Assembly (NCBI RefSeq): GCF_006439015.1 | Contig: NZ_RCZG01000002.1 | Span: 186,001 to 250,000 of the forward strand | From: Mycolicibacterium hodleri | GTDB taxonomy: Bacteria; Actinomycetota; Actinomycetes; Mycobacteriales; Mycobacteriaceae | Length of the DNA stretch: 64,000 bases | Direction of reading: 5' to 3' | The notes under the pieces: model-generated | What the model saw: only the letters and a program-made list of their open reading frames with translations | Databases searched by the model: none | Told to the model about the DNA's origin: nothing | Translations under genes and position numbers: made by a program | Shown here: piece by piece, positions 34,201-44,044 of the stretch | How the letters are laid out: the number at the start of each line of letters is the position of its first letter | Numbering within the stretch: position 1 is the stretch's first letter

Positions 34201-35891
34201 GGCCGATCCTGCATCGGGATCCGGACGCCGCGCTCGGCGGCCACCCGGGTGGCGTGCTCGTAGCCGGCGTCGACGTGGCGGATGACGCCCATGCCGGGAT
34301 CGTTGGTCAGCACACGTTCGAGTTTCTCTGCGGCCAAGGCGGTTCCGTCGGCCACGCAGACCTGCCCGGCGTGGATGGACCGACCCATCCCGACGCCGCC
34401 GCCGTGGTGGATCGATACCCAGGATGCTCCCGACGCGGTGTTGACCAGGGCATTGAGTAGGGGCCAGTCGGCGACCGCGTCCGAGCCGTCGGCCATCGCC
34501 TCGGTCTCGCGGTAGGGCGACGCCACCGAACCGGAGTCCAGATGGTCGCGGCCGATGACGATCGGGGCGGACAGCTCGCCGGAGGCCACCATGTCGTTGA
34601 AACGCAATCCCGCCCTGTGCCGTTCGCCGTAGCCGAGCCAGCAGATGCGGGCGGGCAGGCCCTGATAGGCGACCCGTTCGGAGGCCATGGTGATCCAGCG
34701 ACGCAGGTGATCGTTGTCCGGAAACAGTTCGAGGATGGCCCGGTCGGTGGCTTCGATGTCCTTGGCGTCACCCGAGAGTGCCACCCAGCGGAACGGGCCG
34801 AGGCCCTCCTCGAACTGCGGGCGGATGTAGGCGGGGACGAAGCCGGGGAAGTCGAAGGCCCGGTCGTATCCGGCCTTCCTGGCCTCGTCGCGGATGGAGT
34901 TGCCGTAGTCGAAGACCTCGGCACCCTTGTCCATGAACCCGACCATGGCGGCGACCTGCTTGGCCATCGACGCCTCAGCCTGCTCGGTGAAGTAGCCCGG
35001 ATCCTTGTCGGCCATCTTCTTCATGTCGTCGAACGCGATCCCGATCGGGAGATACGAGAGCGGGTCGTGCGCCGACGTCTGGTCGGTGACGATGTCGATC
35101 GGTGCGTCCCGTTCGAGGAGCTCGGGAAACACCTCCGCGGCATTGCCGAGCAACCCGATCGACAACGCGCGCTTGGCATCCCGGGCCTCCACCGCCATCT
35201 GCAGCGCCTCGTCGATGGACTCCGCCTTCGTGTCGAGGTAGCGCTGCTCGATGCGACGGTCGATGCGGGTCGGATCGCAGTCCACGCAGATCGCGACACC
35301 GTCGTTCATCGTGACGGCCAGCGGCTGCGCGCCGCCCATGCCGCCGACACCGCCGGTCAGCGTGATGGTGCCCGCCAACGTGCCACCGCTGTGTTGATGG
35401 CGACCAGAGGCCGCGAGCTTCTTGGCGACGGCCCCGAAGGTCTCGTAGGTGCCCTGCAGGATGCCCTGGGTGCCGATGTAGATCCAGGAGCCTGCCGTCA
35501 TCTGGCCGTACATCATCAACCCGGCCGCCTCGAGCTCGCGGAAGTGTTCCCAATTCGCCCAGTCGCCCACCAGATTCGAGTTGGCGATGAGCACCCGCGG
35601 CGCCCACTCGTGGGTGCGGAAGACGCCCACCGGCTTACCGGATTGCACCAGCATGGTCTCGTCGTTCTCCAGGCTGCGCAGCGTCGCCACGATCGCGTCG
35701 AACGCCTCCCAGCTTCTGGCGGCGCGTCCCGTTCCGCCGTAGACCACCAGGTCCTCGGGATGCTCGGCGACCTCGGGATCGAGGTTGTTCATTAGCATCC
35801 GCAACGCAGCTTCCTGCTGCCAGCCCTTGCACGTGAGGTCGGTGCCGCGGGCGGCGCGCACGGTGCGGGATCCAGAGGTGTTGGCAGTCAT
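34197..35891 (-). CDS. hutU: urocanate hydratase
   Basis: 564 residues, the usual length. Adds water to urocanate to give imidazolonepropionate, using NAD+ as an electrophile. The N-terminal [20 protein letters not shown], the NAD-binding glycine stretch [17 protein letters not shown] and the [18 protein letters not shown] segment near the C-terminus are hallmarks of the family. Its stop overlaps the amidohydrolase ATG by 4 bases. It starts 14 bases after hutH. Confidence 0.95.
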   Translation of the reverse strand: MTANTSGSRTVRAARGTDLTCKGWQQEAALRMLMNNLDPEVAEHPEDLVVYGGTGRAARSWEAFDAIVATLRSLENDETMLVQSGKPVGVFRTHEWAPRVLIANSNLVGDWANWEHFRELEAAGLMMYGQMTAGSWIYIGTQGILQGTYETFGAVAKKLAASGRHQHSGGTLAGTITLTGGVGGMGGAQPLAVTMNDGVAICVDCDPTRIDRRIEQRYLDTKAESIDEALQMAVEARDAKRALSIGLLGNAAEVFPELLERDAPIDIVTDQTSAHDPLSYLPIGIAFDDMKKMADKDPGYFTEQAEASMAKQVAAMVGFMDKGAEVFDYGNSIRDEARKAGYDRAFDFPGFVPAYIRPQFEEGLGPFRWVALSGDAKDIEATDRAILELFPDNDHLRRWITMASERVAYQGLPARICWLGYGERHRAGLRFNDMVASGELSAPIVIGRDHLDSGSVASPYRETEAMADGSDAVADWPLLNALVNTASGASWVSIHHGGGVGMGRSIHAGQVCVADGTALAAEKLERVLTNDPGMGVIRHVDAGYEHATRVAAERGVRIPMQDRP

Positions 35892-35905
35892 GGCATTCCG
35901 ATCGT

Positions 35906-37441
35906 CTAGTTGAGTGGTCCCACGACACCTTCGGCGGCACGGACCAGTGCACCGGAGCGGGCCATTGCGACGACCGCGGCGATCTCCGGTGCCAGGAAGC
36001 GGTCGGGGCCCGGTCCCTCGACGCGCTCGCGGACGACGCCGATGACAGCGCCCGTCGCGGGCGACGGGCTCAAGGGCATGCGCATGTCAAGACCGCGGGC
36101 GGCGGTGAGCACCTCGATCGCCAACACCGTCGTCAACCCGTCGACGGCGCGGCGCAGCTTGCGCGCCGAGGACCACCCCATGGAGACGTGATCCTCCTGC
36201 ATGGCCGAGGACGGGATGGAGTCCACGCTCGCCGGGTTGGCCAACCGCTTGAGTTCGGAGACGATGCCGGCCTGGGTGTACTGGGCGATCATGTGGCCGC
36301 TGTCGACGCCCGGGTCGTAGGCGAGGAACGGGTTGAGGCCGTGGCTGCGGTTGGCGTCCAGGAACCGATCGGTGCGCCGCTCGCTGATACTGGCCACGTC
36401 GGCCACCACGATCGCCAGGAAGTCGAGGACGTAGCCAACCGGGGCGCCGTGGAAGTTTCCGTTGGACTCCACGCGGCCGTCGAGTGTGACCACCGGGTTG
36501 TCGATCACGCTGGCCAGTTCCCGCTCGGCGACGGCGCGCGCGTGTGCCGCCGTGTCGCGCGCGGCCCCGGCGACCTGGGGTGCGCAGCGCAGCGAGTACG
36601 CGTCCTGGACGCGCGTGCAGTCGGGGGTCTGGTGGCTGGCGATGATCGGCGAGTTGGCGAGCAGGCGGGTCATGTTCGCCGCGGCGACGGCTTGGCCCGG
36701 GTGTGGGCGCAGGTGCTGCAGGTCGGCGGCGAACACGCGGTCCGTGCCGAGCTGACCCTCGACGCTCATGGAAGCGGCCACGTCGGCAAGTCGCAGGAGG
36801 TCGTCGAGGTCGGTCAAGGCGAGGACCAACTGACCGAGCATCCCGTCGGTCCCGTTGATCAGGGCGAGCCCCTCCTTCTCGGCCAACGTCACGGGGGATA
36901 GGCCGTGCTCGGCGAGGGCGTGGGCGGACGGCTTGAGTTCACCTGTGCGCGTTCGCACGTAGCCCTCGCCCATCACCGAGAGCGCTACGTGTGCCAGTGG
37001 CGCCAGGTCTCCGGAGCAGCCCAGGCTGCCGTACTCGTGCACCACCGGCGTCAGGCCGGCCGAGATCAGGTCGGCATAGGCCTGCGCGGTGTCACGGCGC
37101 ACGCCCGTGCGTCCGGTGGCGAGCGTCGAGAGGCGCAGCAGCATCATCGCGCGGATCACTTCGCGCTCCACCTCGGGACCCGACCCCGCGGCGTGCGAAC
37201 GGATCAGGCTGCGTTGCAGCTGCGTGCGGCTTTCCTTGGGGATGTGCCGCGTCGCCAAGGCGCCGAAGCCGGTCGAGACGCCGTACACCGGGGTGGGGTC
37301 GTTGGCGAGCGCCTCGATCTCGACGCGGCTCGTGTCGATGGCAGCGGCCGCCTCCTCGGAGAGCGCGACCTGGGCATCCTCGCGCGCGACGGCGACCACG
37401 TCGTCGAAGCCGACCGGGCCAATCCCGACGCTCACGGTCAT
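35906..37441 (-). CDS. hutH: histidine ammonia-lyase
   Basis: 511 residues. Converts histidine to urocanate and ammonia. The MIO electrophile is formed from residues 142-144, which read Cys-Ser-Gly ([14 protein letters not shown]) instead of the textbook Ala-Ser-Gly. Other family segments are [11 protein letters not shown] with the catalytic Tyr, [15 protein letters not shown] and [13 protein letters not shown] 37441 follows GAAGGATC, and a longer frame is unnecessary. It is the first gene of the seven-gene hut operon. A TACGGT on the minus strand (37492-37487) is a possible -10. Confidence 0.95.
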   Translation of the reverse strand: MTVSVGIGPVGFDDVVAVAREDAQVALSEEAAAAIDTSRVEIEALANDPTPVYGVSTGFGALATRHIPKESRTQLQRSLIRSHAAGSGPEVEREVIRAMMLLRLSTLATGRTGVRRDTAQAYADLISAGLTPVVHEYGSLGCSGDLAPLAHVALSVMGEGYVRTRTGELKPSAHALAEHGLSPVTLAEKEGLALINGTDGMLGQLVLALTDLDDLLRLADVAASMSVEGQLGTDRVFAADLQHLRPHPGQAVAAANMTRLLANSPIIASHQTPDCTRVQDAYSLRCAPQVAGAARDTAAHARAVAERELASVIDNPVVTLDGRVESNGNFHGAPVGYVLDFLAIVVADVASISERRTDRFLDANRSHGLNPFLAYDPGVDSGHMIAQYTQAGIVSELKRLANPASVDSIPSSAMQEDHVSMGWSSARKLRRAVDGLTTVLAIEVLTAARGLDMRMPLSPSPATGAVIGVVRERVEGPGPDRFLAPEIAAVVAMARSGALVRAAEGVVGPLN

Positions 37442-37536
37442 GGTCGGGATCCTTCGTGTCGTGGGACGGGCTGGCACTTCGAGCCAACCGTAGTCCCGAC
37501 TCTCGACGGGGCGGACGAGAACGGCCCTCCCGTCGC

Positions 37537-39027
37537 CTACGGGCCCGCCGCGGCCTGGACCAGCGACCAGTACCGTCGTTCACGCTCGGTCGGCTCGTTG
37601 GACGTGATGGCGCCGAACGCGGCGGCGTCACGCGCAAAGCGCGCCGGGGCGTCGGACCGAGCGTCGGGACCCTCCAGACGAAAGCAGCTCGGCGCGAGGG
37701 GGCCGAACAACAGAGCGCGGCGCAGGTCCGGCCAGTTGTCGAGGCAGGGTTCGACGCCCGCCGCGCGGGCAAAGGTGAGAGCTACCAGGTTCATTCGTGT
37801 CTTCTGTGGCAATCCCCGCCGCGCGCGATATGCGTGCACCGCATGTCGCTGATCCGTCGCGGTGGGAGCGGTAATCGCGCCACCCCAGGCGTACGCGATC
37901 CACCTGGCTTGCAACTCCAACGGAACGAAGTAACCGCCGGACTGATCCCACATCCCCATCAAAGCCAACCCGGGGAGCTCTGGGTGAAACGTGTAGCGGT
38001 CGGCGTCGAGATGAGCGGGATCGAGGTCGAGGACGGCCCTGACGTCATCGCTCAGGAACGGCAAGCTGAGCTCGAATCCGGTGCCACACACCACGGCGTC
38101 GAAGTCCTCGACGGTCCCGTCGGTGAAGGTCACCGTCGGGCCCGCAACCGAAGTCATCCACGGCCGCAACGCGATCCGGCCTTCGGCGACGAGCGGCAGG
38201 TGCTGTTGGCTCAGCGTCACCCCGGCGGCGAAGAGGGACGGGTCGGGTGCCGGTGCGCCGTACTGCTCTGGGCTGCCCCCGGCCTCGACGACGATCTCCT
38301 TCAGTTGCCGGTCGATCTCGGGTGCCGGCAGGGCCTCGTTCGCCAGCACTCCGTAGCGCGTGAAGATCCGATGATCCGACGGCACTCCGGCGGCGAACTT
38401 GGGTAGGACGTATCTCTGCCGCCGCTGGGTGACGACGACTCGCGCGGCGCCGAGTTGGGCAACCTCGGCCGCCACCTCGAGAGCGCTCACGGCGGAGCCG
38501 GCGACCAGCACCCGCTTGTCGCGAAGGGATTCGGGACCCCGGTAGTCGAAGGTTGAGGACACCCCTACCGAGCCGCTGAAGGTGTTCAGGCCGGCAACCG
38601 GCGGGATGACGGATCGGTGGAATCTGCCGCTGGCCACCACGACTCGGTCGAACCGCTCCTCCGCGCCGGCATGGCGCACCAGCCACCCGCCGTCGTCTCG
38701 GCCGAGGTGTTCGACTCTGCTGTCGAACCGGATTCGTGGGATCAGCTCGAATTTCTGGGCGTACCGGTGCAGATAGTCGAGGATTTCGCCGCTCGAAGGG
38801 AAGACCTCGTTGCTCTGAGGCTCGAGATCGCTGAAGGCGGTCAAGACACGACTCGTGTTGGTGTGCATGCCCGGCCATACGCCGCTTCGGCCGGGCAGTC
38901 CCGCCCACTGCCCGCCGAGTACGTGATCACGTTCGAAGACGGTCGGTTCGAACCCCTGCGAGAGCAGCCAGCGCGCTACGACCAATCCGGCCGGCCCGGC
39001 GCCGACCACGGCGACACTTCCCGTCAT
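37537..39027 (-). CDS. flavin-containing monooxygenase
   Basis: 496 residues from MTGSVAVVGAGPAGLVVARW. The FAD Rossmann GAGPAG is at about 8. The NADPH-binding Rossmann is VLVAGSAVSALEVAAEVA near 170. An FMO-like segment FHRSVIPPVAGLNTFSG lies between them, near the usual FMO fingerprint position. It probably oxygenates a soft nucleophile or acts as a Baeyer-Villiger enzyme. The ORF extends upstream to 39189, but the Rossmann start fixes ATG 39027. It ends 95 bases from hutH and has its own transcript. Confidence 0.82.
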   Translation of the reverse strand: MTGSVAVVGAGPAGLVVARWLLSQGFEPTVFERDHVLGGQWAGLPGRSGVWPGMHTNTSRVLTAFSDLEPQSNEVFPSSGEILDYLHRYAQKFELIPRIRFDSRVEHLGRDDGGWLVRHAGAEERFDRVVVASGRFHRSVIPPVAGLNTFSGSVGVSSTFDYRGPESLRDKRVLVAGSAVSALEVAAEVAQLGAARVVVTQRRQRYVLPKFAAGVPSDHRIFTRYGVLANEALPAPEIDRQLKEIVVEAGGSPEQYGAPAPDPSLFAAGVTLSQQHLPLVAEGRIALRPWMTSVAGPTVTFTDGTVEDFDAVVCGTGFELSLPFLSDDVRAVLDLDPAHLDADRYTFHPELPGLALMGMWDQSGGYFVPLELQARWIAYAWGGAITAPTATDQRHAVHAYRARRGLPQKTRMNLVALTFARAAGVEPCLDNWPDLRRALLFGPLAPSCFRLEGPDARSDAPARFARDAAAFGAITSNEPTERERRYWSLVQAAAGP

Positions 39028-39244
39028 TCGGGAACTGTCGCACGGTGTCGGGCTGCTGGCCAGGAACCGTGGCGTGAGCACAACGGGTGGCTCACGCAGG
39101 GGCCTTGGTCGGGTGGCTGCGGTGACGGCCGAGTTCCGCGGGGCAGACGCGCCGAGCTGGGGAAACGCGCTGCTCACGATCCGGTGCATAAGTCAACGAC
39201 GGCAATCACCGCCGCGAATCGCGCCCTATCCGTCGTTTGGGCTT

Positions 39245-39250
39245 TAGTGT
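39245..39250 (+). promoter_or_regulatory. -10 element giving a leaderless GH16 transcript
   Basis: TAGTGT fits TANNNT and is followed by 6 bases and then the GTG start at 39257. This spacing is typical of mycobacterial leaderless genes. No Shine-Dalgarno sequence is present before the GTG. Confidence 0.5.
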
Positions 39251-39256
39251 GTCGCT

Positions 39257-40102
39257 GTGCCAGAGATGGATCGACGCAACCTTCTGTTCATGTCGGGGCT
39301 GGGCCTGCTGGCCGCCGCCATGCCCGTGCCCCTTGCGGGCGCGCTGCCCTCGGGGACGCAAACGCCGCCGCTGGTGCCGCCTCCCCAGACGGCCACGCCC
39401 ACCTTCCTCTTCCACGACGAATTCGATGGCCCGGCGGGCTCGGCTCCGGATCCGGCGAAGTGGACCATCTCGACGGCCCGCGAGACCATCAAGAATCCAG
39501 TGTTCTGGGACCGCCCCGAGAACATGGGGCAGTACCGCAACGACCGCAGGAACGTGTTCCTCGACGGCAACTCCAACCTGGTGATCCGGGCGACGAAGGA
39601 GGACGGCAAGTACTTCGGCGGCAAGCTCACCGGCAACTGGCGGGGCGGAATGGGCCTCACCTTCGAGGCGCGGGTGAAGTTCGACTGCCTGACGCTGGGG
39701 TGTTGGCCCGCCTGGTGGCTGTTGAACAACGACCCCGTGCGTGGGGGAGAAGTAGACCTCGTCGAGTGGTACGGGAACGGTAGCTGGCCGTCGGGAACCA
39801 CCGTCCATGCCCGATTGGACGGAACGTCGTTCGCCACTCAGCCGTTCGACGTGGACAGCGCCTGGCATGTTTGGCGCTGCACCTGGAACGACACGGGCCT
39901 GTACTTCTGGCGCGACTACGTCGACGGTGCCGAGCCCTACTTCGCCGTCCCGGCCAATTCCCTCGACGACTGGCCGTTCAACGATCCCGGTTACCAGCTC
40001 GCTCCGATGCTCAACCTTGCCGTCGCCGGTTCCGGTGGCGGCGATCCCGCCGGTGGCACCTATCCCGCGGACATGCTCGTCGACTGGGTGCGCGCCTGGT
40101 GA
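39257..40102 (+). CDS. secreted GH16 beta-glucanase
   Basis: 281 residues. The N-terminus MDRRNLLFMSGLGLLAAAMP (internal Met, with an RR pair) is a signal peptide, possibly Tat type, cleaved near ALA/LPS. The catalytic GH16 motif EVDLVEW carries both glutamates of the E-x-D-x-x-E pattern at about residue 165. The family cleaves beta-1,3 or beta-1,3-1,4 glucans; M. tuberculosis Rv0315 is the relative I recall. The reading begins at GTG 39257 (VPEMDRR). It is the only gene on its likely transcript. Confidence 0.88.
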   Translation: MPEMDRRNLLFMSGLGLLAAAMPVPLAGALPSGTQTPPLVPPPQTATPTFLFHDEFDGPAGSAPDPAKWTISTARETIKNPVFWDRPENMGQYRNDRRNVFLDGNSNLVIRATKEDGKYFGGKLTGNWRGGMGLTFEARVKFDCLTLGCWPAWWLLNNDPVRGGEVDLVEWYGNGSWPSGTTVHARLDGTSFATQPFDVDSAWHVWRCTWNDTGLYFWRDYVDGAEPYFAVPANSLDDWPFNDPGYQLAPMLNLAVAGSGGGDPAGGTYPADMLVDWVRAW

Positions 40103-40240
40103 AGGTGCGATCGCACTGGTGCTGAACGCGGTGCCGAGGTAGCACCGTCGAGTGTTCGTGTGGGCGCGGCGGAATAAATCGAACCTCCTCTTCGTCGAAC
40201 TAGTCGAACAACTAGTACACGTTTGAGAAGGGTTATCCGC

Positions 40241-40483
40241 ATGATCAAGTCAAGCAGCGCAAGGACCTTCGCCGGTATCGCCGGAGGCGCCGTGGTCACT
40301 CTTGGAATCGTCGGGGCGACCATCGCCCAGGCCGCACCTGGGGCAATGGCCGATTCGGAGATGTTGACGGGTACCACCAGCACGGTCACCACCGCGCCTG
40401 GCACCCCGCCGATTCCCATGGCGCAGCCCAGCATCAAGGGCCCCGCACCCCTTCCAGTTGAGCAGCAGGGGTTGCCCGGCTGA
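40241..40483 (+). CDS. small secreted Thr/Pro-rich protein
   Basis: 80 residues. The signal peptide is at about 1-32 (FAGIAGGAVVTLGIVGATIAQA), and the mature part carries TGTTSTVTTAPGTPPIPMAQP. ATG 40241 has GAGAAGGG upstream. Tiny exported proteins of this shape are common in mycobacteria and are unnamed. The leader contains two ACTAGT repeats (40200-40217). A strong hairpin follows at 40554. Confidence 0.65.
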   Translation: MIKSSSARTFAGIAGGAVVTLGIVGATIAQAAPGAMADSEMLTGTTSTVTTAPGTPPIPMAQPSIKGPAPLPVEQQGLPG

Positions 40484-40553
40484 GCCGTGTGAACGACAGC
40501 TATTCGATTAACAAGGCCATCTGCCTGTAGAGGTGGTCCTGCCACAGATACTG

Positions 40554-40591
40554 AGCCGGTCCCGACGCCCCCGAGGGTGTCGGGACCGGCT
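40554..40591. terminator. strong bidirectional hairpin between convergent genes
   Basis: AGCCGGTCCCGACGCCC (40554-40570), loop CCGA, GGGTGTCGGGACCGGCT (40575-40591): 17 paired positions with one G-U. It lies between the rightward secreted-protein gene and the leftward gene at 40639, and would serve both. Confidence 0.75.
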
Positions 40592-40638
40592 TCGTCTGGT
40601 GGACAACAACTCTCGCCTGTGATTCGGTCTGTCGCCCC

Positions 40639-40944
40639 TCAGAGGGAGCGCGGCTGAGCGCGCGGACCGGTGCCCGGCATCGAGTTGATGGGCGGCTTCC
40701 TTCGATACCGCTGATACGCGTTGCCTCGAGCGATTCCGAGTGCCGAGCCGATCCGACCCCACTCGACGTCGAGATCCCTTGCGGCGTCAACCGCAGTTTG
40801 GAGTTCGCCTTCGGCGCGCGCGATCAGCGCGACTGAGCGCGTGCGTTTGGCGGCGACCAACCCGTTGCCGGCCAATTCGACCCCGCGCATCGCGGTCGTG
40901 ACGCGAACACCGTGCGGCTTTGCCTTCGTATCGGTAGCAGTCAT
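40639..40944 (-). CDS. small helix-turn-helix-like protein
   Basis: 101 residues. The C-terminal half reads VEWGRIGSALGIARGNAYQRY, the spacing of a helix-turn-helix in which a discriminating Trp-Arg-Ile-Gly segment leads into a recognition helix. The N-terminal half is a helix with ALIARAEGELQTAVDAARDL. ATG 40944 follows GGGAG. I recall similar short DNA-binding proteins in mycobacteria, without an assigned target. Confidence 0.65.
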   Translation of the reverse strand: MTATDTKAKPHGVRVTTAMRGVELAGNGLVAAKRTRSVALIARAEGELQTAVDAARDLDVEWGRIGSALGIARGNAYQRYRRKPPINSMPGTGPRAQPRSL

Positions 40945-41279
40945 TTCATAACTCCCTGACGTTCTGCAAATGATATCCCGCCCGATGTGCGCGTGTCGAG
41001 AGTCAGTTCCATCGCATAATGGCAGCTGAGGGCACTGGCGCACATATGAGCGGACGAATATTTGCAGTGCTGGCAATCAGATGCCGACTTGCCATATTTG
41101 TTAGCTGGAGGCGAGGAATAGGGCCGATGGACGGCGTTGTCCGACCGCCGGTAAGGATCGACCCGGCGCGAATACGCGACCGCGCCGACTGAGAGTCGTG
41201 CTGCTGCGGGGTGTCCGGGCCGACGACCACGGGAATGCCATCCCCCGTGTGTGCCGTCCCGGGGGGAACGGGAGAATCG
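40945..41279. other. divergent intergenic region upstream of the ketoacyl synthase-like gene
   Basis: 335 bases. The stretch 41030-41110 is richer in A+T than its surroundings and may hold promoters for both divergent genes. No gene or clear operator was found. Confidence 0.4.
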
Positions 41280-42545
41280 GTGTCCACACCTGAAAGGCAG
41301 GTTCACATGCTGAGCGACTTTCCCGACGTGGTCATCACGGGACTCGCAATGACCGACGCGCTCGCGAGCGATGCCGAGGGCACCTGGGCTGCACTGTTGG
41401 ACGGCCGCAGCGGCGTCCGCCAGCTGTCCGGCTCGTTCGTCCAGGACCTCGGCCTACCGGTCACGATCGGCGCTCAACTGGTCGAGAACCTCGACACAGA
41501 TCTGAGTCGGGTGGAACTACGCCGCCTGTCCTACCTGCAGAAGATGTCCGTGGTACTGGGTCGCCGGGCCTGGGCCGACTGCGGAGCCCCCGACATGGAC
41601 CCCACCAGGCTCGCGGTGTCGGTGGGCGCGGGCTTCGGAAACGGTGAGGAGATGATCCTCGGCTACATCGCGATGCGGGATCGAGGCATGAGGGCAGTGT
41701 CACCCCTAGCCGTGCAGATGTTCATGCCGAACGGGCCCGCCGCGGCGATCGGCCTGGACCGAGCGGCGCGTGGCGGCGTTCAGGCGCCGATGATGGCCGA
41801 CGCCACCGGTGCGGGTGCAATCGCCCAGGCGTGGCAGCAGATCGTCTTCGGCGACACCGACGTCGTGATATGTGGTGCGGTTGAATCGCCGATCGAGGGT
41901 GTGCCCATCGTGGCGTACTCCCAGATCGACGGCGTCATGTCGACCGACAACGACGATCCCGCGGGCGCCTGTCGACCGTTCGACCGGGACCGCCACGGAA
42001 TGGTCTTCGGTGAGGGCGGCGCGCTGCTGATCATGGAGACCGAGGTTCACGCCAAGGCGCGGGGCGCACGAATCCTGGCCCGGGTACTCAGCGCGGCCAC
42101 CACCTCAGACGCATACGACGCGATGGCGTCCGACCCCGATGCCGAACAGGAAGCCCACGCCCTGGCGCGCGCGATCGAATTAGCAGGCCTGGAACCCGGC
42201 GACATCGACCTCGTCAACGCGCATGCCGCGGGCACCGTGGCCGGCGACCTCATCGAGGCGACCGCCATGCAGAGGGTGTTCGGCGGTCACCGCCCCGCGG
42301 TGTATGCCCCAAAGTCTGCGCTCGGCAACACCTTCGGAGCTGCCGGTGCCATCGAAGCGGCGCTGACGGTGCTGGCGTTGCGCGATGGCGTCGTGCCCCC
42401 GACCCTGAACCTGAGGCATCTCGACGAGCGTATCGACTTGGACGTGGTCACCGGCCCACCCAGACGATCCGACTACCGGTACGCGGTGAGTAACACCTTT
42501 GCCTTCGGCGGTCACAACGTGGTCCTGGTCTTCGGCAAGTACTAG
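41280..42545 (+). CDS. KasA-like beta-ketoacyl synthase paralogue lacking catalytic residues
   Basis: 421 residues from GTG 41280 (VSTPERQ), which has GGGAGA upstream; ATG 41307 is an alternative. It aligns along its length with mycobacterial KasA by recall (GADVVIC-like, FDRDRHGMVFGEGGALL, YAPKSALG, SNTFAFGGHNVVLVFGKY). The nucleophile site reads MADATGAG with Asp174 in place of the active-site Cys. The first His is kept (NAHAAG, His315) and Lys345 is kept. The second His is replaced (SALGNTFGAAG, Asn350). Condensation should not be possible; a scaffold, decarboxylase or chain-length-factor role is inferred. Convergent with the WS/DGAT gene. Confidence 0.85.
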   Translation: MSTPERQVHMLSDFPDVVITGLAMTDALASDAEGTWAALLDGRSGVRQLSGSFVQDLGLPVTIGAQLVENLDTDLSRVELRRLSYLQKMSVVLGRRAWADCGAPDMDPTRLAVSVGAGFGNGEEMILGYIAMRDRGMRAVSPLAVQMFMPNGPAAAIGLDRAARGGVQAPMMADATGAGAIAQAWQQIVFGDTDVVICGAVESPIEGVPIVAYSQIDGVMSTDNDDPAGACRPFDRDRHGMVFGEGGALLIMETEVHAKARGARILARVLSAATTSDAYDAMASDPDAEQEAHALARAIELAGLEPGDIDLVNAHAAGTVAGDLIEATAMQRVFGGHRPAVYAPKSALGNTFGAAGAIEAALTVLALRDGVVPPTLNLRHLDERIDLDVVTGPPRRSDYRYAVSNTFAFGGHNVVLVFGKY

Positions 42546-42561
42546 ATCTCAGGCGCCGACA

Positions 42562-43923
42562 TCAGACGGATACTGCCTTCTCGAGGTCGGCGAGCGAGTC
42601 CTCGAGGTGCATCAGCAGTCGCTGCAGGTGCGGCACGCTGCGACGGCAGCCGACGAGACCGAAGTCGAGGTTGTCGGCGTTGTTCGTCAGGGTGATGTTC
42701 AACGCCTGGCCGTCCAGCGCGATGGATAGCGGATAGTTCCCGTCGAGCCGGGCGCCGTTCCAATACATCGGCTCTCGCGCACCGGGCACGTTGGAGATGA
42801 CGATGTTGAACGGGGGTGGCGCCGTCGACACGAATCCAGGCAATAGCCCGAGAGCTATGCCGGACACCAGGAAGGCCGACAGCGCGAGAGCCTGCGTGCG
42901 TGGAAGGTCGGCGAACACCTTCTTGTTGTCGCGCATCGACATGCTGATCGCGTCGAGTCGGGTGGCGGGGTCCGCGATGTCGGTGGCCAGGTTGCACAGA
43001 ATCGTGCCGACCATGTTTCCGCCGGCATCCTGTTCGTGCTCACTGCGCAGGCTCACCGGCACCATGGCGATCAGCGGCGTGTCCGGCAGCGCCTCCCGCT
43101 CGATGAGATAGGCGCGCAGTGCCCCGGAGCACATGGCAAGTACGACGTCGTTGACCGTGACGCCCGCAGCCGTCTTGATGGCCCTGATCCGCGCCAGCGG
43201 CCACGACTGCGCGGCCGCCCGCCTTGCTCCACCGATGGGAACGTTGAACATCGTCTTGGGGGCGCGAAAGGGCAGCGTGAGTTGCTGTTCCAGCAGCGCG
43301 GCCCTGGCGATCGACAGCGTCGAGGGTGCGAGTGATGCCAGCGATCCAACGGTGCCGGTGATCGACTGCAGGGCGGACCGGCCCACGGAACCGTTGCGTC
43401 TCGGCTTTGGACCCAACGTCCACGGCACGCGGATCTCGTGGTCGTCGGGGTCGGACGTCAATGAGCGGATCATCAGTCGCTGGGCCGACACTCCATCGAG
43501 CAGAGAATGGTGAACCTTCGTGTAGACCGCGAAGCGGCCGTCCTCGAGTCCCTCGACCAGGCTCGCCTCCCACAGCGGTCGGTGTCGATCGAGGAGGGTG
43601 CCGTGCAGTCGTGACACCAACTCGAGGAGTTCGCGCACGCGCCCCGGCCGAGGAAGTCCAGAGCGGCGGAGGTGATAGTCGATGTCGACGTCTTCGTCGA
43701 TCGCCCAGGCGACGTTCGAGATGCCGCCGAGCAACCTGCCGGGATGCTTGCGGAACGTCGGCTGAAACTCATCGTTCTTGACGATGGTCTCGTACATGTC
43801 GCGGATGAACTCCGGCCCGGCGCCCTCGGGCGGCTTGAACAGCTGCAGGCCCGCGACGTGCATCGGGTGTTCCCGGGATTCGCCGATGAGGAACATCGAG
43901 TCGGTCGGCGAGATCAGCTTCAT
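42562..43923 (-). CDS. WS/DGAT-family acyltransferase (wax ester synthase/diacylglycerol acyltransferase)
   Basis: 453 residues from MKLISPTDSMFLIGESREHP, the standard N-terminus of this family. The catalytic HHSLLDG (HHxxxDG) motif is at about residue 138. It joins acyl-CoA to diacylglycerol or long-chain alcohols to make storage lipid. The frame extends to 43941, but ATG 43923 matches the family start. It is divergent from a TetR gene (44045), which probably controls it. Confidence 0.9.
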   Translation of the reverse strand: MKLISPTDSMFLIGESREHPMHVAGLQLFKPPEGAGPEFIRDMYETIVKNDEFQPTFRKHPGRLLGGISNVAWAIDEDVDIDYHLRRSGLPRPGRVRELLELVSRLHGTLLDRHRPLWEASLVEGLEDGRFAVYTKVHHSLLDGVSAQRLMIRSLTSDPDDHEIRVPWTLGPKPRRNGSVGRSALQSITGTVGSLASLAPSTLSIARAALLEQQLTLPFRAPKTMFNVPIGGARRAAAQSWPLARIRAIKTAAGVTVNDVVLAMCSGALRAYLIEREALPDTPLIAMVPVSLRSEHEQDAGGNMVGTILCNLATDIADPATRLDAISMSMRDNKKVFADLPRTQALALSAFLVSGIALGLLPGFVSTAPPPFNIVISNVPGAREPMYWNGARLDGNYPLSIALDGQALNITLTNNADNLDFGLVGCRRSVPHLQRLLMHLEDSLADLEKAVSV

Positions 43924-44032
43924 GAACGTGACGGTACCCACACCTCCAGTGATTCACTCGCCGCATGGGCAATTGGGTACCGATCGTCACGGGCGAAGGA
44001 TCTTGGCGCGGAGTGCAACTGACCGGCTCGAC

Positions 44033-44038
44033 TAACCT
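44033..44038 (+). promoter_or_regulatory. -10 element giving a leaderless TetR transcript
   Basis: TAACCT followed by 6 bases and then GTG 44045. This is the mycobacterial leaderless arrangement, and there is no ribosome site before the GTG. It lies within the divergent region shared with the WS/DGAT gene. Confidence 0.55.
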
Positions 44039-44044
44039 GGCCGG

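Noticed and set aside
34542..38406. Long plus-strand open frames opposite hutU, hutH and the flavin monooxygenase
   Set aside because: All lie antisense to genes with clear motifs; Arg/Gly/Val-rich composition is typical of shadow frames in high-GC DNA.
40200..40217. Repeated ACTAGT in the leader of the small secreted protein
   Set aside because: Short and palindromic by nature; no further evidence for an operator.
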